Source of the DNA: JACKBK01 sp963707275
Lineage (GTDB): Bacteria; Chloroflexota; Anaerolineae; JAAEKA01
Assembly (NCBI GenBank): GCA_963707275.1
Contig: CAVPPH010000008.1
Coordinates: 1-64,000, forward strand
DNA: 64,000 bases
Direction: 5' to 3'
The translations under genes and the position numbers were made by a program. This document shows positions 53,681-64,000 of this stretch, in pieces. The notes under the pieces are model-generated. The model did not search any database. It was not told the DNA's origin and saw nothing but the letters and a program-made list of their open reading frames with translations. The first letter of the stretch is position 1, and each line of letters starts with the position of its first letter.

Positions 53681-56597
53681 TTACGCTGGTACCGGGTCTT
53701 TGATCGTCCCCCTGTCGGTCAGGGATGTTTCCGCGCCGGGCCGATCTAACGGAGCAGCGGCGCGCGCCAGTCGTACGCCGCACACCTTGTAGTCGGGGAT
53801 CTTGGCCCGCTCGTCCAGCCGGTTGTCGGTCAGGACGTTGGCGGCGGCCTCGGCGAAGTGGAAGGGGATGAAGACCGTGCCTTCGGGCGAGCGACCGGTG
53901 ACCAGCAGGCGGGCCGTGATGGTGCCGCGCCGGCTGGCAGACATCCACCCAATCACCGGTCTCCAGCCCCAGCCGCGCCGCATCGTCGGGGATGCATTTC
54001 CACCGTACATTCGGGCCAGATCGCGTCCAGCGCCGAGACCCGGGTCATTGTGCCGCCGTGCCAGTGATAGAGCACCCGTCCGGTGCTGAGAATGAAGGGA
54101 TAGTCGTCGTCGGGCAGCTCGCTCTCGGTGCCGTAGTCCACCGGCCAGAACTTGCCGCGGCCGCTGGGGAAAGTCCTCGGCGAAGAGGTAGGGCGTGCCG
54201 GGGTGATCGAGCGCCGGGCAGGGCCAGTGGACGCCGCCTTCCCGCTCCAGCCGCTCGTAGGTGATGCCGTAAAAGTCGGGCGTCACCGCGCCGCATCTCC
54301 TCCCAGACGTCGGATGGATGCGCGTAGGTCCAGCTGGCTCAGCATGCGATCGGTCCGGCGATTCTGGGTCGAATTGTCGGCGCCGGACTGACTTGGCAGA
54401 GTCGTCCTGAGCGCAGCGGCCGGGCCAGGTCGCTGACGATCTCCCAGTCGGCCACGCGCCTGCCAGGGGCGGGAACGGCGCCGCGCGCACGCGCTGCACA
54501 CGGCGGTCGGAGTTGGTGAAGGTGCCGTCCTTCTCGGCAAAGCTGGCGGCCGGCAGGATCACGTCGGCGTAGACGTTGGTCTCGTTGAAGAAGATGTCCT
54601 GGGCCACGAAGAATTCCAGTTGCTCGACGGCGTGCTGGGCGTGGCGCAGGTTGGGCTCGCTCATCAGCGGGTTCTCGCCCATCACGTACCAGCCCTTGAC
54701 CTGGCCGGTGAGGATGCCGTCCACCATCTCGGTGACGGTCAGGCCGGGCTGGCCGGGCAGCGGCGTCAGCCAGGCCTCCTCGAACTTGCGGCGCACGTCG
54801 GCGTCGTCGACCGGCTGGTAGGCGGTGTAGACGTTGGGCAGGCCGCCAGCATCGGAACAGCCCTGCACGTTGTTCTGGCCGCGCAGCGGGTTGAGGCCGG
54901 TGCCCGGGCCGTCCCACGTGGCCGCACATCAGCGCCAGGTTGGTCAGCGTCAGGGTGTTGTCGGTGCCGTGGGTGCTCTGGCTGATGCCCATGCCCCAGT
55001 ACATGGCGGCCGCGCCGGCGTTGGCATAGATGCGGGCCGCCTGGCGGATGTCGTCGCCGGCACGCCGGTGATGGCCTCGGCCCATTCCGGCGTCTTGTCC
55101 TCCAGGCTCTCCACGTATTCGCGAGAATCCCTCGGTGCGCGCGGCGACGAAGCTCTCGATCGTACAGCTTTTCCTTGACGATGACGTGGGCCATCGCGTT
55201 GAAGAGGGCCGTGTCGGTGCCGGGCTGCTGGCGCAGCCACAGGTCGGCGAAGCGGGTCATCTCGGTCTGGCGGGGATCGATCACGATCAGCGTGGCGCCG
55301 TTCTGGCGGACGGCCTGCTTGAGAAAGGTGGCGATGACCGGATGGGTCTCGGCGGTGTTGCAGCCGATGACCATGAAGCATTCCAGGTCGTTCCATCTCG
55401 GCGATGGAGTTGCTCATGGCGCTGGAGCCGATGGCCAGTTGCAGGCCGGCGACGCTGCCGGCGTGGCACAGCCGGGCGCAGTGGTCGACGTTGTTGGTGC
55501 CGATGATCGCCGCGCATGAATTTCTGCAGCAGGTAGTTGTCTTCGTTGGTGGCCTTGGCGCAGGCGTTGGCGGTGATGCTGTCGGGTCCGTAACGCGCGC
55601 GCAGATCCAGCAGCCGGCTCGGCGACCAGATCCAGCGCCTCGTCCCAGGTCGCCTCGCGCCAGTCGTCCGGGGACCGGCCGCGGCGGTGCGCTGACCAGG
55701 CCGCTGCGGCGTCACGGCGGATCAGGGGCGCGGTCAGGCGGCTGGGATGGTGCACGATAATCCAGCGCCAAAGCGACCTTTGACGCACAGCCGGCCGTAG
55801 TTGGGCGCGGCGTCGAAGGGCGCGTCGACGCGGAAGATGCGCTCATCCTTGATGTTCAGCAGCACCTGGCAGCCGACGCCGCAGTAAGGGCAGGTGGATC
55901 GAACAACGCTGTCAGCCTTCATTCGCTTCACCTCGACTGCCGTTCGCTCCAGCTCGAACTCGACCTTGCCCTTCAGCGCGCCGGTCGGGCATACGCCCAC
56001 GCAGTTGCCGCAGAAGACGCAGGTGGTGTCGGGCATCTCCTCGCCGAAGAAAGTCGCCACGTGGCTGTCCAGCCCGCGGCCGCCCCAGGTGAGCGCAAAG
56101 GTGTACTGCACATCCTCGGCGCAGACCTGGATGCAGCGCCAGCACATGACGCACTGGGAGTAGTCGCGGACGTAGAAGGGGTTGTCGTCCATCAGCGTCG
56201 AAGCTCGCGCGTTTCGCCACCGGCAAAGCGGTCCACGTCTGCGCCGTACTGCTCGATGTAGTCCTGGATCTCCGGCGCTTCGTGCAGGTCCACGGTCGAT
56301 GCCAGCAGTTCCAGGAGCACCCGGCGCGCGGTGTGGACACGCGTCGGTCTCTGTGTTGACGACCATGTCCTGGCGCACCGGGACGACGCAGGCCGGCTGC
56401 AAGGTGCGGCTGCCCACCACCTCCACCGTGCACAGACGGCAGACGGCGTTGGCGGTCAGGTTGGGGTGATAGCAGATGGTGGGGATGTCCACGCCGGCCT
56501 GGCTGGCCGCGTCCAGGATGGTGCTGCCTGCGGGCACGTGAACGGTCTGGCCGTTCAATGTGATGCCTATGGTGGGAGTTTGTCGGTCGGTGGGCAT
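53681..56597 (-). CDS. fdhA: NAD-type formate dehydrogenase alpha subunit (FdhA/FdsA-like), heavily frameshifted
   Basis: Molybdenum (or tungsten) bis-MGD enzyme oxidising formate to CO2. In order: a [2Fe-2S] domain (ITLNGQTVHVPAGSTILDAA, CYHPNLTANAVCRLCTVEVV); two [4Fe-4S] clusters (CVMCWRCIQVCAEDVQ and CVFCGNCVGVCPTGALKGK); the Fe4S4 domain CPYCGVGCQV with YGRLCVKGRFG; the Mo-ligand region RLCHAGSVAGL in a shifted frame, with Cys (TGC) not Sec; and a C-terminal dinucleotide-binding domain ending IPDYKVCGVRLA. About ten one-base errors occur. Repaired size is near 965 residues, typical of NuoG-fused alpha subunits. NuoE/F-like partners are not in the window. Confidence 0.88.
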
Positions 56598-56801
56598 TAA
56601 TACGGCTCCGGCGCCAGGAACAAGCACTGCTGTGTGCGCTGATTGTCGTTGGGATGTGCGACAGTATACCCGACTCAGGCCAAACCGGGCAAACGGGTGT
56701 TTGCCTCCTTTGCCCCGGCTGTGTAGAATTGAACCTCCGCGGATGTCTTGCCACGCGTTTCCTCGATGCTCCCTGCTTTTGACTCTTTCGGTGAGAAACC
56801 A

Positions 56802-57470
56802 ATGGCGCGCAAGAACCGGCGAAACGAGTTTGCTGTCATAGGTCTGGGCCGCTTCGGCACCAGCCTGGCCCGCCAGTTGGTGCAGCGCGGCCACACCGTG
56901 CTGGGCATCGACCGCGACCGCGCGCTGGTGCAGAGTCTGGCCGATGAGCTGACCCAGGTGGTGGTTATGGACGCGACCGACGAGGATGCGCTGCGGGCTG
57001 TGGACATCAGCTCGTTTGACGTGGTCGTGGTCGCCATCGGATCCAGCCTGGAAAACAACCTGATGACCACGCTGGCGTTGAAAAGCCTGGCCGTCAAGCG
57101 CATCGTCTGCAAGGCTACCAGCGAAAAGCAGCGTTCAGTGTTGCTGGCTATCGGTGCGCATGAAGTCGTTCTGCCGGAACAGGAGTCGGCCCGCCGGCTG
57201 GCGCAGACGCTGACCGCGCCGCTGTTCGTCGACCAGATCGCGATGGGCGGGCGCTACAACATCACTGAGATGAACGTGCCCAGCGCCTTTGTGGGCAAAC
57301 AGCTCAACGACTGCCAGCTTCGCCAGACCTACGGCGTGTCAGTGATTGCCGTCGAGAAGGACGACGAGGTGATCATCTCGCCGCCGGCCGACTATGTCTT
57401 TGCCGCCAACGACCGGATTGCCATTCTGGGAGCCAACGAGCAGATCGAGCGAATGGGCCAGCTCGAATGA
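56802..57470 (+). CDS. trkA: TrkA/KtrA-type potassium channel regulatory subunit
   Basis: Intact 222-residue cytoplasmic RCK protein. The RCK-N Rossmann domain reads EFAVIGLGRFGTSLARQLVQ RGHTVLGIDRD (GxGxxG and the terminal acid of strand 2) and VVVVAIGSSLENNLMTTLAL. RCK-C starts near residue 140 (NITEMNVPSAFVGKQLNDCQ, DYVFAANDRIAILG). It gates the TrkH/KtrB channel in response to nucleotides. The stop overlaps the TrkH start by ATGA. ATG 56802 (MARKNRR) is preferred to an upstream ATG because of GGTGAGAAACC spacing. Confidence 0.93.
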   Translation: MARKNRRNEFAVIGLGRFGTSLARQLVQRGHTVLGIDRDRALVQSLADELTQVVVMDATDEDALRAVDISSFDVVVVAIGSSLENNLMTTLALKSLAVKRIVCKATSEKQRSVLLAIGAHEVVLPEQESARRLAQTLTAPLFVDQIAMGGRYNITEMNVPSAFVGKQLNDCQLRQTYGVSVIAVEKDDEVIISPPADYVFAANDRIAILGANEQIERMGQLE

Positions 57471-58840
57471 GCAACCTGCGTTCGCTGTTACTGGAAGCAT
57501 GGAGCCGCCGGCAACGGCGGCTGACCTACACCGCGCCGTCAGCGTTGCGCCTGGTGGTTGGGTTGAGCGCGATGGTTGTGCTGGGCACGCTGCTGCTGTT
57601 GCTGCCCGGTGTCGCCAGCCGCGGTCATCTTACCCTCGGCCAGGCCGCCTTCACCGCTACTTCAGCGGTCAGCGTGACCGGTCTCTCGGTCATCCTGCCG
57701 GCGCAAGACCTCACGCTCTTCGGGCAGATCATCCTGCTGGTACTGATTCAACTTGGCGGCGTTGGCTTCATGGTGCTGGCGGTATCGATGCAGTGGTTGC
57801 TGGGACGCAAGATCGGCCTGGCCGACCGGCTGGCGCTCCAGAGTTCCATGGGCTTGCAGTTGCCGCGCGCCATCCTGCGCACCATGGGCAATACGCTGAT
57901 CGGCGTGCTGGTGATCGAAGCGATCGGCGCGCTGGCTCTCTGGCTGCACTGGCGCACTCTGATGGGCGACCTGCAGGCCTTCTTCTATGGCGTCTTTCAT
58001 GCAGTCTCGGCGTTCTGCAACGCTGGCTTCGACCTCTTTGCCGGCACGCCGGGCTATCCCGGCATTCCCAACGACCTGGTCTCGTTGGCAATCATGGGCG
58101 CGCTGATTGTCGCTGGCGGCCTGGGCATTCCGGTTTGGGCTGACCTGCTCTTTCGGCGCAGGCGCTGGTCACTCCAGACCCGCGTCACGCTGATCACGTC
58201 TGCCAGCCTGATCCTGTTTGGCACGGTTGGCATTGTGGCGGCCGAGGCAAGCAAAGGCGGGCTGTTTGTGGGCCTGCCATGGTACGACGCATTGGGCCAT
58301 TCGCTGTTCCAGTCCATTTCGGCCCGAACCGCCGGCTTCACGCCGTGGGAAGACCTGGGCGCGATGCAGCCCGCCAGCCAGTTGGTGATCACCATGCTGA
58401 TGCTTGTGGGCACTGCGCCGGCGTCCATGGGCGGCGGCATTACCACTGGCACACTGGCGGTGTTGGTCATCACCATGTGGGCCTATGCGCGCCGGCAGGA
58501 CCAGCCGCTGGTCGCTGGACGAGCGCTGACGCAGGAGACGGTGCGGCGGGCGATCACCGTATTGACCATTTCGGTCTTCGTGGTTGGCGGCGCGAGCTGG
58601 CTGATGCTGGTGTCGCAGTCGATCTCGCTGGACGACGCGCTGTTCAGCACGGTGTCGGCCTTTGCCACCAGCGGGCTCGCCACCAAACCGGTCAGCGAGT
58701 TGACCTGGTTCGGCAAGCTGATCATGATGGCGATGATGTTCTGGGGCCGGCTGGGAGCGCTGACGATCGTGGTCGCGCTGGCCCGCCAGTCCGCGCCCCA
58801 GCCGATTTCCTACCCTGAAGAACAGCTTTTGATCGGGTGA
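57467..58840 (+). CDS. trkH: TrkH/KtrB-type potassium uptake channel subunit
   Basis: Intact 457-residue membrane protein with four M1-P-M2 repeats. Selectivity-filter regions are readable in order: FTATSAVSVTGLSVILPAQD, VSAFCNAGFDLFAGTPGYPG, QSISARTAGFTPWEDLGAMQ and TVSAFATSGLATKPVSELTW. The third contains TAGF and the MGGGITTGTLAVLVITMWAY segment follows, as in KtrB. Length fits KtrB rather than long TrkH. It forms a K+ (often Na+-dependent) uptake system with the overlapping RCK gene. Confidence 0.93.
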   Translation: MSNLRSLLLEAWSRRQRRLTYTAPSALRLVVGLSAMVVLGTLLLLLPGVASRGHLTLGQAAFTATSAVSVTGLSVILPAQDLTLFGQIILLVLIQLGGVGFMVLAVSMQWLLGRKIGLADRLALQSSMGLQLPRAILRTMGNTLIGVLVIEAIGALALWLHWRTLMGDLQAFFYGVFHAVSAFCNAGFDLFAGTPGYPGIPNDLVSLAIMGALIVAGGLGIPVWADLLFRRRRWSLQTRVTLITSASLILFGTVGIVAAEASKGGLFVGLPWYDALGHSLFQSISARTAGFTPWEDLGAMQPASQLVITMLMLVGTAPASMGGGITTGTLAVLVITMWAYARRQDQPLVAGRALTQETVRRAITVLTISVFVVGGASWLMLVSQSISLDDALFSTVSAFATSGLATKPVSELTWFGKLIMMAMMFWGRLGALTIVVALARQSAPQPISYPEEQLLIG

Positions 58841-58867
58841 GATACAGGAGAATCCAAACGATCGTCT

Positions 58868-59968
58868 ATGAATGTTGCTGACATAGCCTTGTTGATTGCG
58901 GGACTGATTGTTCTGATTCTGGGCGCCGAGCTGCTGGTGCGCGGATCATCGAAGCTGGCCGCTGCCGTTGGTATCTCGCCGCTGGTGATTGGCCTGACAG
59001 TAGTAGCGCTTGGCACCAGTTCACCGGAGTTGGCAGTGAGCATTCAATCCGCGCTGACCGGCCAAGCCGATATTGCTCTTGGCAACGTGGTGGGTAGCAA
59101 TATCTTCAATGTCCTGTTCATCCTGGGGCTGTCAGCGCTGATTACGCCCCTGGTAGTCGCCCAGCAACTGGTGCGTCTTGACGTACCGATCATGATCGGT
59201 GTGTCGATTCTGGTCCTTCTGCTGGGGCTGAATGGTCGCATTGACAGGTTGGAAGGGGTGCTGATGTTTGCCGGCATGATCGCCTACACGGTCTTTTTGA
59301 TTCACCAGAGCCGCAAGGAAAGCAAGGCGGTGCAAGAGGAGTATGAGCACGAGTATGGCAGCCGTGCGGTTGCTGGTTCCGGCCAGTGGGCGCTGAACAT
59401 CTTCCTGGTAGTGGTCGGGCTGGCGTTGCTGATTCTGGGCGCGCGCTGGCTGGTGAGCAGCGCTGTTGCGCTGGCCACGGCGTTGGGTTTGAGCGAGCTG
59501 ATCATCGGGCTGACCATCGTAGCAGCCGGCACGTCGATGCCCGAGGTCGCAACTTCCATCGTCGCCGCTGTGCGCGGCGAGCGGGATATCGCAGTGGGCA
59601 ATGTCGTGGGCAGCAATATCTTCAACATCCTCGGCGTATTGGCGCTCACCAGTGTGGTGGCTCCTGGCGGGGTTTCGGTGCCGGCTCCTGCTCTGGCGTT
59701 CGATATTCCGGTGATGATCGCAGTTGCCGTCGCTTGTTTGCCGATCTTCGTCACGGGCTTTCGGATTGCCCGCTGGGAAGGCGCGCTGTTCCTGGCCTAC
59801 TACATCGCGTACATCATCTACCTGGTTCTGGATGCGAGCCAACACGACGCGCTACCCCTTTTCAGCACTGCGTTGCTGGTTTTTGTCGTACCGCTCACGG
59901 CGGTGACGCTAGGCGTCTTGCTAGTGCGGGAGGTTCACGCCCACCGCAAGACCTCTGCACCCGTATGA
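58868..59968 (+). CDS. CaCA-family Na+/Ca2+ exchanger (YrbG-like), copy 1
   Basis: Intact 366-residue antiporter with two inverted five-helix halves. Alpha-1 repeat: GLTVVALGTSSPELAVSIQS and ALGNVVGSNIFNVLFILGL; alpha-2 repeat: GLTIVAAGTSMPEVATSIVA and AVGNVVGSNIFNILGVLAL. The PEL/PEV glutamates and GSNIFN asparagines that bind Ca2+ are all present. The central loop is short (YEHEYGSRAVAGS), as in prokaryotic exchangers. It begins 27 bp after TrkH. Confidence 0.92.
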   Translation: MNVADIALLIAGLIVLILGAELLVRGSSKLAAAVGISPLVIGLTVVALGTSSPELAVSIQSALTGQADIALGNVVGSNIFNVLFILGLSALITPLVVAQQLVRLDVPIMIGVSILVLLLGLNGRIDRLEGVLMFAGMIAYTVFLIHQSRKESKAVQEEYEHEYGSRAVAGSGQWALNIFLVVVGLALLILGARWLVSSAVALATALGLSELIIGLTIVAAGTSMPEVATSIVAAVRGERDIAVGNVVGSNIFNILGVLALTSVVAPGGVSVPAPALAFDIPVMIAVAVACLPIFVTGFRIARWEGALFLAYYIAYIIYLVLDASQHDALPLFSTALLVFVVPLTAVTLGVLLVREVHAHRKTSAPV

Positions 59969-60047
59969 GATTGGCGCCGACCAGCATGGTCCTCGTCTGC
60001 CGGCCAACTTCCGCTACTAGCCTGGATCAGAACAAAGCAAAGATGGT

Positions 60048-61144
60048 ATGAGTGTTTCAACTGTAGCCTATTGATCGCCGGTCTTGTACTGCTGGTGGGC
60101 GGCGCAGAGCTGTTGGTACGGGGAGCCTCGCGGCTGGCGGCTGCCGTCGGAATCTCGCCTCTGGTGGTGGGATTGACCGTGGTGGCGTTCGGCACCAGTT
60201 CTCCTGAGTTGGCTGTGTCGCTCCAGTCCGCACTGACTGGCAACGGCCAGATCGCTGTCGGTAACGTGGTGGGCAGCAACATCTTCAACATTCTGGTGAT
60301 CATCGGCCTGGCGGCGCTGATCACCCCGCTGGTGGTTCAGCAGCAACTCGTGCGCAAGGACGTGCCACTGATGATTGGCCTGTCGATCCTGCTTTACGCG
60401 CTGGGTCTGACAGGTCGGATCACCCGGCTCCAGGGATTGCTGATGTTTGCCGGGCTGATCGTGTACATCGCCTTCTCGATCTGGCAAAGTCGCAAAGAAA
60501 GCGCAGCCGTGAAGGAACAGTACGATAAGAAATACGGCGATGGCCAGAAGCCGCAACATGTACGCAACCTCCTGTTCCTGGTGGTGGGTCTCATCTTGTT
60601 GGTGGTTGGGTCGAACTGGTTGGTGGACAGCGCATCGGAGATTGCCAGAGCGTTCGGCATCAGCGAACTGGTCATCGGGTTGACTATCGTTGCCGTGGGA
60701 ACCTCGATGCCGGAGCTGGCGACATCGTCGCTGGCGGCGATTCGCGGTGAGCGGGACATTGCGGTCGGCAATGCGGTGGGCAGCAACATCTTCAACATTC
60801 TGTGCGTCCTGGCGCTGACGGCCGCGATCAGCCCCGACGGTCTCATCATCTCACCCGATGCGATGTCGTTGGATATTCCGTTCATGGTGGCCGTGGCCAT
60901 CGCTGCCCTGCCGATCTTCTTCACCGGCTACAGCATCTCCCGCTGGGAAGGCGCGATCTTCCTGCTCTATTACGTCGCTTACACGCTCTTCCTGCTGCTG
61001 GAGTCCGGCCAGCACGACGCGCTATCACGCTACAGCACAGTCATGGTGGAATTTGTTCTGCCACTGACGGTTCTGACGCTGGTCATCGTCGTTGTGCGTG
61101 AAATCCGGGCGCGCCGCAACGGGCAGCCGCCGGCCGCGGCGTGA
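60048..61144 (+). CDS. CaCA-family Na+/Ca2+ exchanger, copy 2, frameshift near start
   Basis: Tandem paralogue of the preceding gene. The true start is probably ATG 60048 (MSVSTVA), with a one-base loss or equivalent near 60066 before LLIAGLVLLVGGAELLVRGA. Alpha-1: GLTVVAFGTSSPELAVSLQS, VGNVVGSNIFNILVIIGL; alpha-2: GLTIVAVGTSMPELATSSLA, AVGNAVGSNIFNILCVLAL. All Ca2+-binding residues are kept. The two copies share most landmarks but have clearly diverged, so this is an old duplication. Repaired length is about 365 residues. Confidence 0.9.
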
Positions 61145-61253
61145 CCCCCTGCGCTGTATACGGCATGGGTCGCTTCCTTTCTGTGCAATGGGCCAGGCTG
61201 TGTTAAAATTCGGACGATCCTGAGTGGACGCAAGTCCTTCCTGCTCCGCCATC

Positions 61254-64000
61254 ATGAACAGCGCACTTCTCCTTGTTCCCCTGTTGATCTTGCTAGCCAG
61301 TTCGGCTGTGGCGGCGCTGTTCGGCCTGCCGCGGCTGAACCGTCGCCTGTCGCTGACCGGGCTGAGCTGGCTGCTGGCGCTGGCGCCGCTGAGCGCCTTC
61401 GTGCTGCTGCTTATCCTCGCGCCGAAAACGCCGGCCGATCCGCCGCTGGTCTGGAGCTTCGACTGGCTGCCGGCCTTCGGGCTGCGACTGGGCTTCTACT
61501 ACGACAGCCTCGAGCGCGCTCTTTGCCCTGCTGGTGACCGGCATCGGCACGCTGGTGATCATCTATACCGGCTACTATTTCAAGGGCGACCAGACGGCCT
61601 GGCGCTTCCTGGCCTACCTGCTGCTTTTCATGGCTTCGCATGCTGGGCGTGGTCATGGCCGGCGACGTCATCAGTCTGTTCATCTTCTGGGAGGGCACCA
61701 GCATCACCTCGTTCCTGCTGGTGGCCTACAAGACCAAGGACGAAGCGGCGCGCAAGGGGGCGTTCCAGGCGCTTTTCATCACCGGCGGCGGCGGCATCGC
61801 CCTGCTGGCGGGGCTGCTGATGGTCGCTTATGTCTCCGGCAGCACCAGCTTCGTGCGATATCCTCAACAGCGGCGACGCGCTGCGCAGCAGCGCCATCTA
61901 CCCGGTGATGCTGCTGTTGGTGGCCTTCGGCGCGTTCACCAAGAGCGCCCAGTTCCCGGCCCATATCTGGCTGCCGCGCGCCATGACCGCGCCCACCCCG
62001 GCCAGCGCGTTCCTGCACTCCGCCACCATGGTCAAGGCCGGCATCTACCTGATGGCGCGCATGAACCCGGCCCTGGGGTTCACCGATCTCTGGTTCTACC
62101 TGCTGACTGGCGTCGGCGTGACGACGATGATCGTCGGCGCGTATCTCGGTCTGAAGCAGAACGACCTGAAGTCGTTGCTGGCCTACTCCACCATCAGCCA
62201 GCTTGGCGTGATGATGGCGATGATCGGCCAGGACATCAGCATCGCCTTCAAGGCGCTGGTGATCGCCGTGCTGGCCCACGCGCTGTACAAGAGTGCCCTG
62301 TTCATGGTGGCTGGCATCGTCGATCACGAAACCGGCACGCGCGACCTGCGCCGGCTGGGCGGGCTGCGCAAGACGATGCCGGTCTCGTTTGTCATCGCGG
62401 CCGTGGCGGGCTTGTCCATGGCCGGTCTGCCGCCGCTGTTTGGATTCCTGGCCAAAGAGACCTTGCTGGCGACCGTCACCCATCCGGAACTGCCGGCCGT
62501 GGGCCGGCAATCTGTTGGCGGCGCTCTCGGTCGCGGCCGGCGCGCTGCTGCTGGCCCAGGCGGGCCTGTTTGTCTGGGACACGTTTCTTGGCAAGCCAAA
62601 AGACCCGACCATCCACGGCCACGAGGCGCCGCGTGGCATGTTGCTGGCGCCAGCCATCCCCGCGTTCCTGTCGCTGCTGCGTCGGGTCTGGCTCCTGACC
62701 CGAAGCAACTGGCGGAGTTCCTGGCCAGCGCGGCTGAGGCAGCCTATGGCGAGGCGGTCAAGGTGTCGCTGGCGCTGTGGACAGGCCTCAACGTTCCTCT
62801 CGTTCTGTCGCTGATCGCCATCAGCATCGGCTTGGTGATCTTCGTGTACCGCGACCGGGTGCGGGCCGCGATGATGCGTTCGGGCGACCGCTGGGGCTTT
62901 CAGCAGCTTTATCTGGCTGTGCTGCGGGCCATCGACTGGGCGGCGCGCCAGGCCACCCGGCTGCAAAGCGGCAACCTGCGCACCTATCTGTCGATCATGC
63001 TGGTCAGCGTGCTGCTGCTGTTGGTGGCAGCGGTGACGGCGACCCGCACGGAGCTTTGGAGTCCCAGCTACTCGCTCACCTGGCCGGCTCTCGATTTCAG
63101 CGGCGAGCTGGAGATCCTCCGCGTCTTCGCCCTGCTGGTGATCACCGGCGCGGCGGTGGCGACCATTGCTCTTTCAGCGCGATCTGGCAGCCGTGCTGGC
63201 GGTCAGCGCGACCGGCCTGGGCGTTGCAGTGCTGTTCGTGCTGGAACCGGCGCCGGACGTCGCTCTGGTGCAGATCGTGGTGGATGTGCTGTCGATGGTG
63301 ATCCTGGTTCTGGCGCTGACCCGCCTGCCGCGCATTCAGCGCCACCGGGCGCGCCAGCTCACCTATCAGCAGAGCCGGCTCAGTCTGGCGCGCGATATCC
63401 TGATCGGCATCGGCTCAGGCATGGTCGTCGGATTCCTGACGCTGCTGGCGCTGGTGTCGCAGCCGCGGGCCAGCGTCGTTACGCCCTACTACGAGGCCAA
63501 CGCCAAGACGCTGACAGGCGCCAAGGATATCGTGGGCGCGATTGTGGTCGACTTCCGCGCGCTTCGACACCTTGATCGAAATCGCGGTCTTCGCGATGGC
63601 GGGTCTGGGCGTCTACACGCTGCTGCGCTACGCGTCGAAAACTGCTGGCGACCAGGTGGTCGATGCCCCACCGGCTATGGCGCGGCCCCTGCCGACGCTG
63701 GGAATCGCCGGCCAGGAGACGTCGCCGCTGATCCACGCCCTGGCCTATGCCGTCCTGCCGCTGGCGATGATCATTGGCATCATCCACATGATGTACGGCC
63801 ACGACCAGCCAGGCGACGGCTTCACCGCCGGCGTGATCATCAGTCTGGCGGTTGGTTTCTGGTACGTCGTGTTTGGCTACGAAGGCACCAAAGCGCGACT
63901 GACCTGGCTCAAGCCGCGCCAGTTTATCGGCGCCGGACTGTTGCTGGCATTGATTACCGGAGCCATTGCCGCCCTGATGACCGGCAGCATGCTGGGATCG
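61254..64000 (+). CDS. mrpA: MrpA-type Na+/H+ antiporter subunit with fused MrpB domain, frameshifted, runs off window
   Basis: From ATG 61254 (MNSALLLVPLLILLASSAVA) the protein spans the window end. The proton-pumping NuoL-like core reads FIFWEGTSITSFLLVAYKTK, SAQFPAHIWLPRAMTAPTPA SAFLHSATMVKAGIYLMARM (conserved Lys and His) and YSTISQLGVMMAMIG. An MbhD-like part follows (VSATGLGVAVLFVLEPAPDV ALVQIVVDVLSMVI). An MnhB domain comes last (LAYAVLPLAMIIGIIHMMYG HDQPGDGFTAGVIISLAVGF). At least six one-base errors occur between 61510 and 63560. The MrpA-MrpB fusion is intact up to base 64000; the stop is outside. The remaining mrp genes should follow to the right. Confidence 0.88.

Noticed and set aside
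55404..55500. Formate dehydrogenase active site checked for a Sec codon
   Set aside because: The codon in LCHAG is TGC on the minus strand, so it encodes Cys.
60048..60074. In-frame TGA near the start of the second exchanger (TAT TGA) as another selenocysteine codon
   Set aside because: The coding frame changes at this point (LLIAGL starts in another phase), so it is a frameshift artefact, and no Cys is conserved there.

Overview
The window looks like a high-GC chromosome segment from a member of the Chloroflexota, probably the Anaerolineae/Caldilineae side. This is inference: it rests on Thr/Pro-rich linkers behind lipoprotein and secreted-protein signals, Tat-lipoprotein sugar-binding proteins, Qng1-like and DUF364 proteins, and FtsX-type ABC modules. 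No rRNA, tRNA or CRISPR array was seen. Many genes are broken by single-base frameshifts. Every one I resolved closely is explained by one extra base, usually a duplicated G or C, so I annotate these as genes with probable sequence errors rather than as decayed genes.

Layout. 0-8 kb: a partial DUF433 protein, a methylcrotonyl-CoA carboxylase beta subunit, and a leftward operon of a MacAB-like exporter (adaptor, ATPase, permease) followed by its two-component system. 8-12 kb: a lipoprotein and a large secreted zinc metallopeptidase that share an undescribed domain. 12-18 kb: a small helical protein, then a BMP-type nucleoside ABC transporter with a yeast-type cytosine deaminase. 18-28.6 kb: arginase, an esterase, a thioredoxin-VKOR fusion, DUF364, a pterin dehydratase, an acetyltransferase, a LolCDE-like ABC pair and an MscS channel. 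28.8-33 kb: a four-gene operon of phosphatase, deacetylase, RNA methylase and a kinase-glycosylase fusion. 33-36.2 kb: a PadR-controlled ABC module ending in a 31-residue membrane peptide. 36.3-46 kb: a zinc/manganese-binding lipoprotein behind two Fur-type boxes, a clan GH-A-like lipoprotein, two SDRs with a selenocysteine peroxiredoxin, a triple fasciclin protein, a cupredoxin and hydrolases. 46-53.4 kb: an MFS-HEAT fusion converging on an operon of a sugar-binding protein, a membrane pseudo-phosphatase and a 7TM-GAF protein. 53.7-64 kb: a formate dehydrogenase alpha subunit, then a rightward cation-transport block (TrkA, TrkH, two CaCA exchangers, MrpAB).

Most interesting items: (1) a peroxiredoxin-like gene with an in-frame TGA exactly at the peroxidatic cysteine and a SECIS-like hairpin 25 nt downstream; (2) a PfkB sugar/nucleoside kinase fused to a Qng1-like glycosylase domain ending in a four-cysteine cluster, which suggests kinase plus nucleotide-glycosylase salvage in one chain; (3) a substrate-binding protein / degenerate SpoIIE / PDZ-7TM-GAF operon behind a promoter-overlapping palindrome, which looks like an unrecognised extracellular sugar-sensing system.
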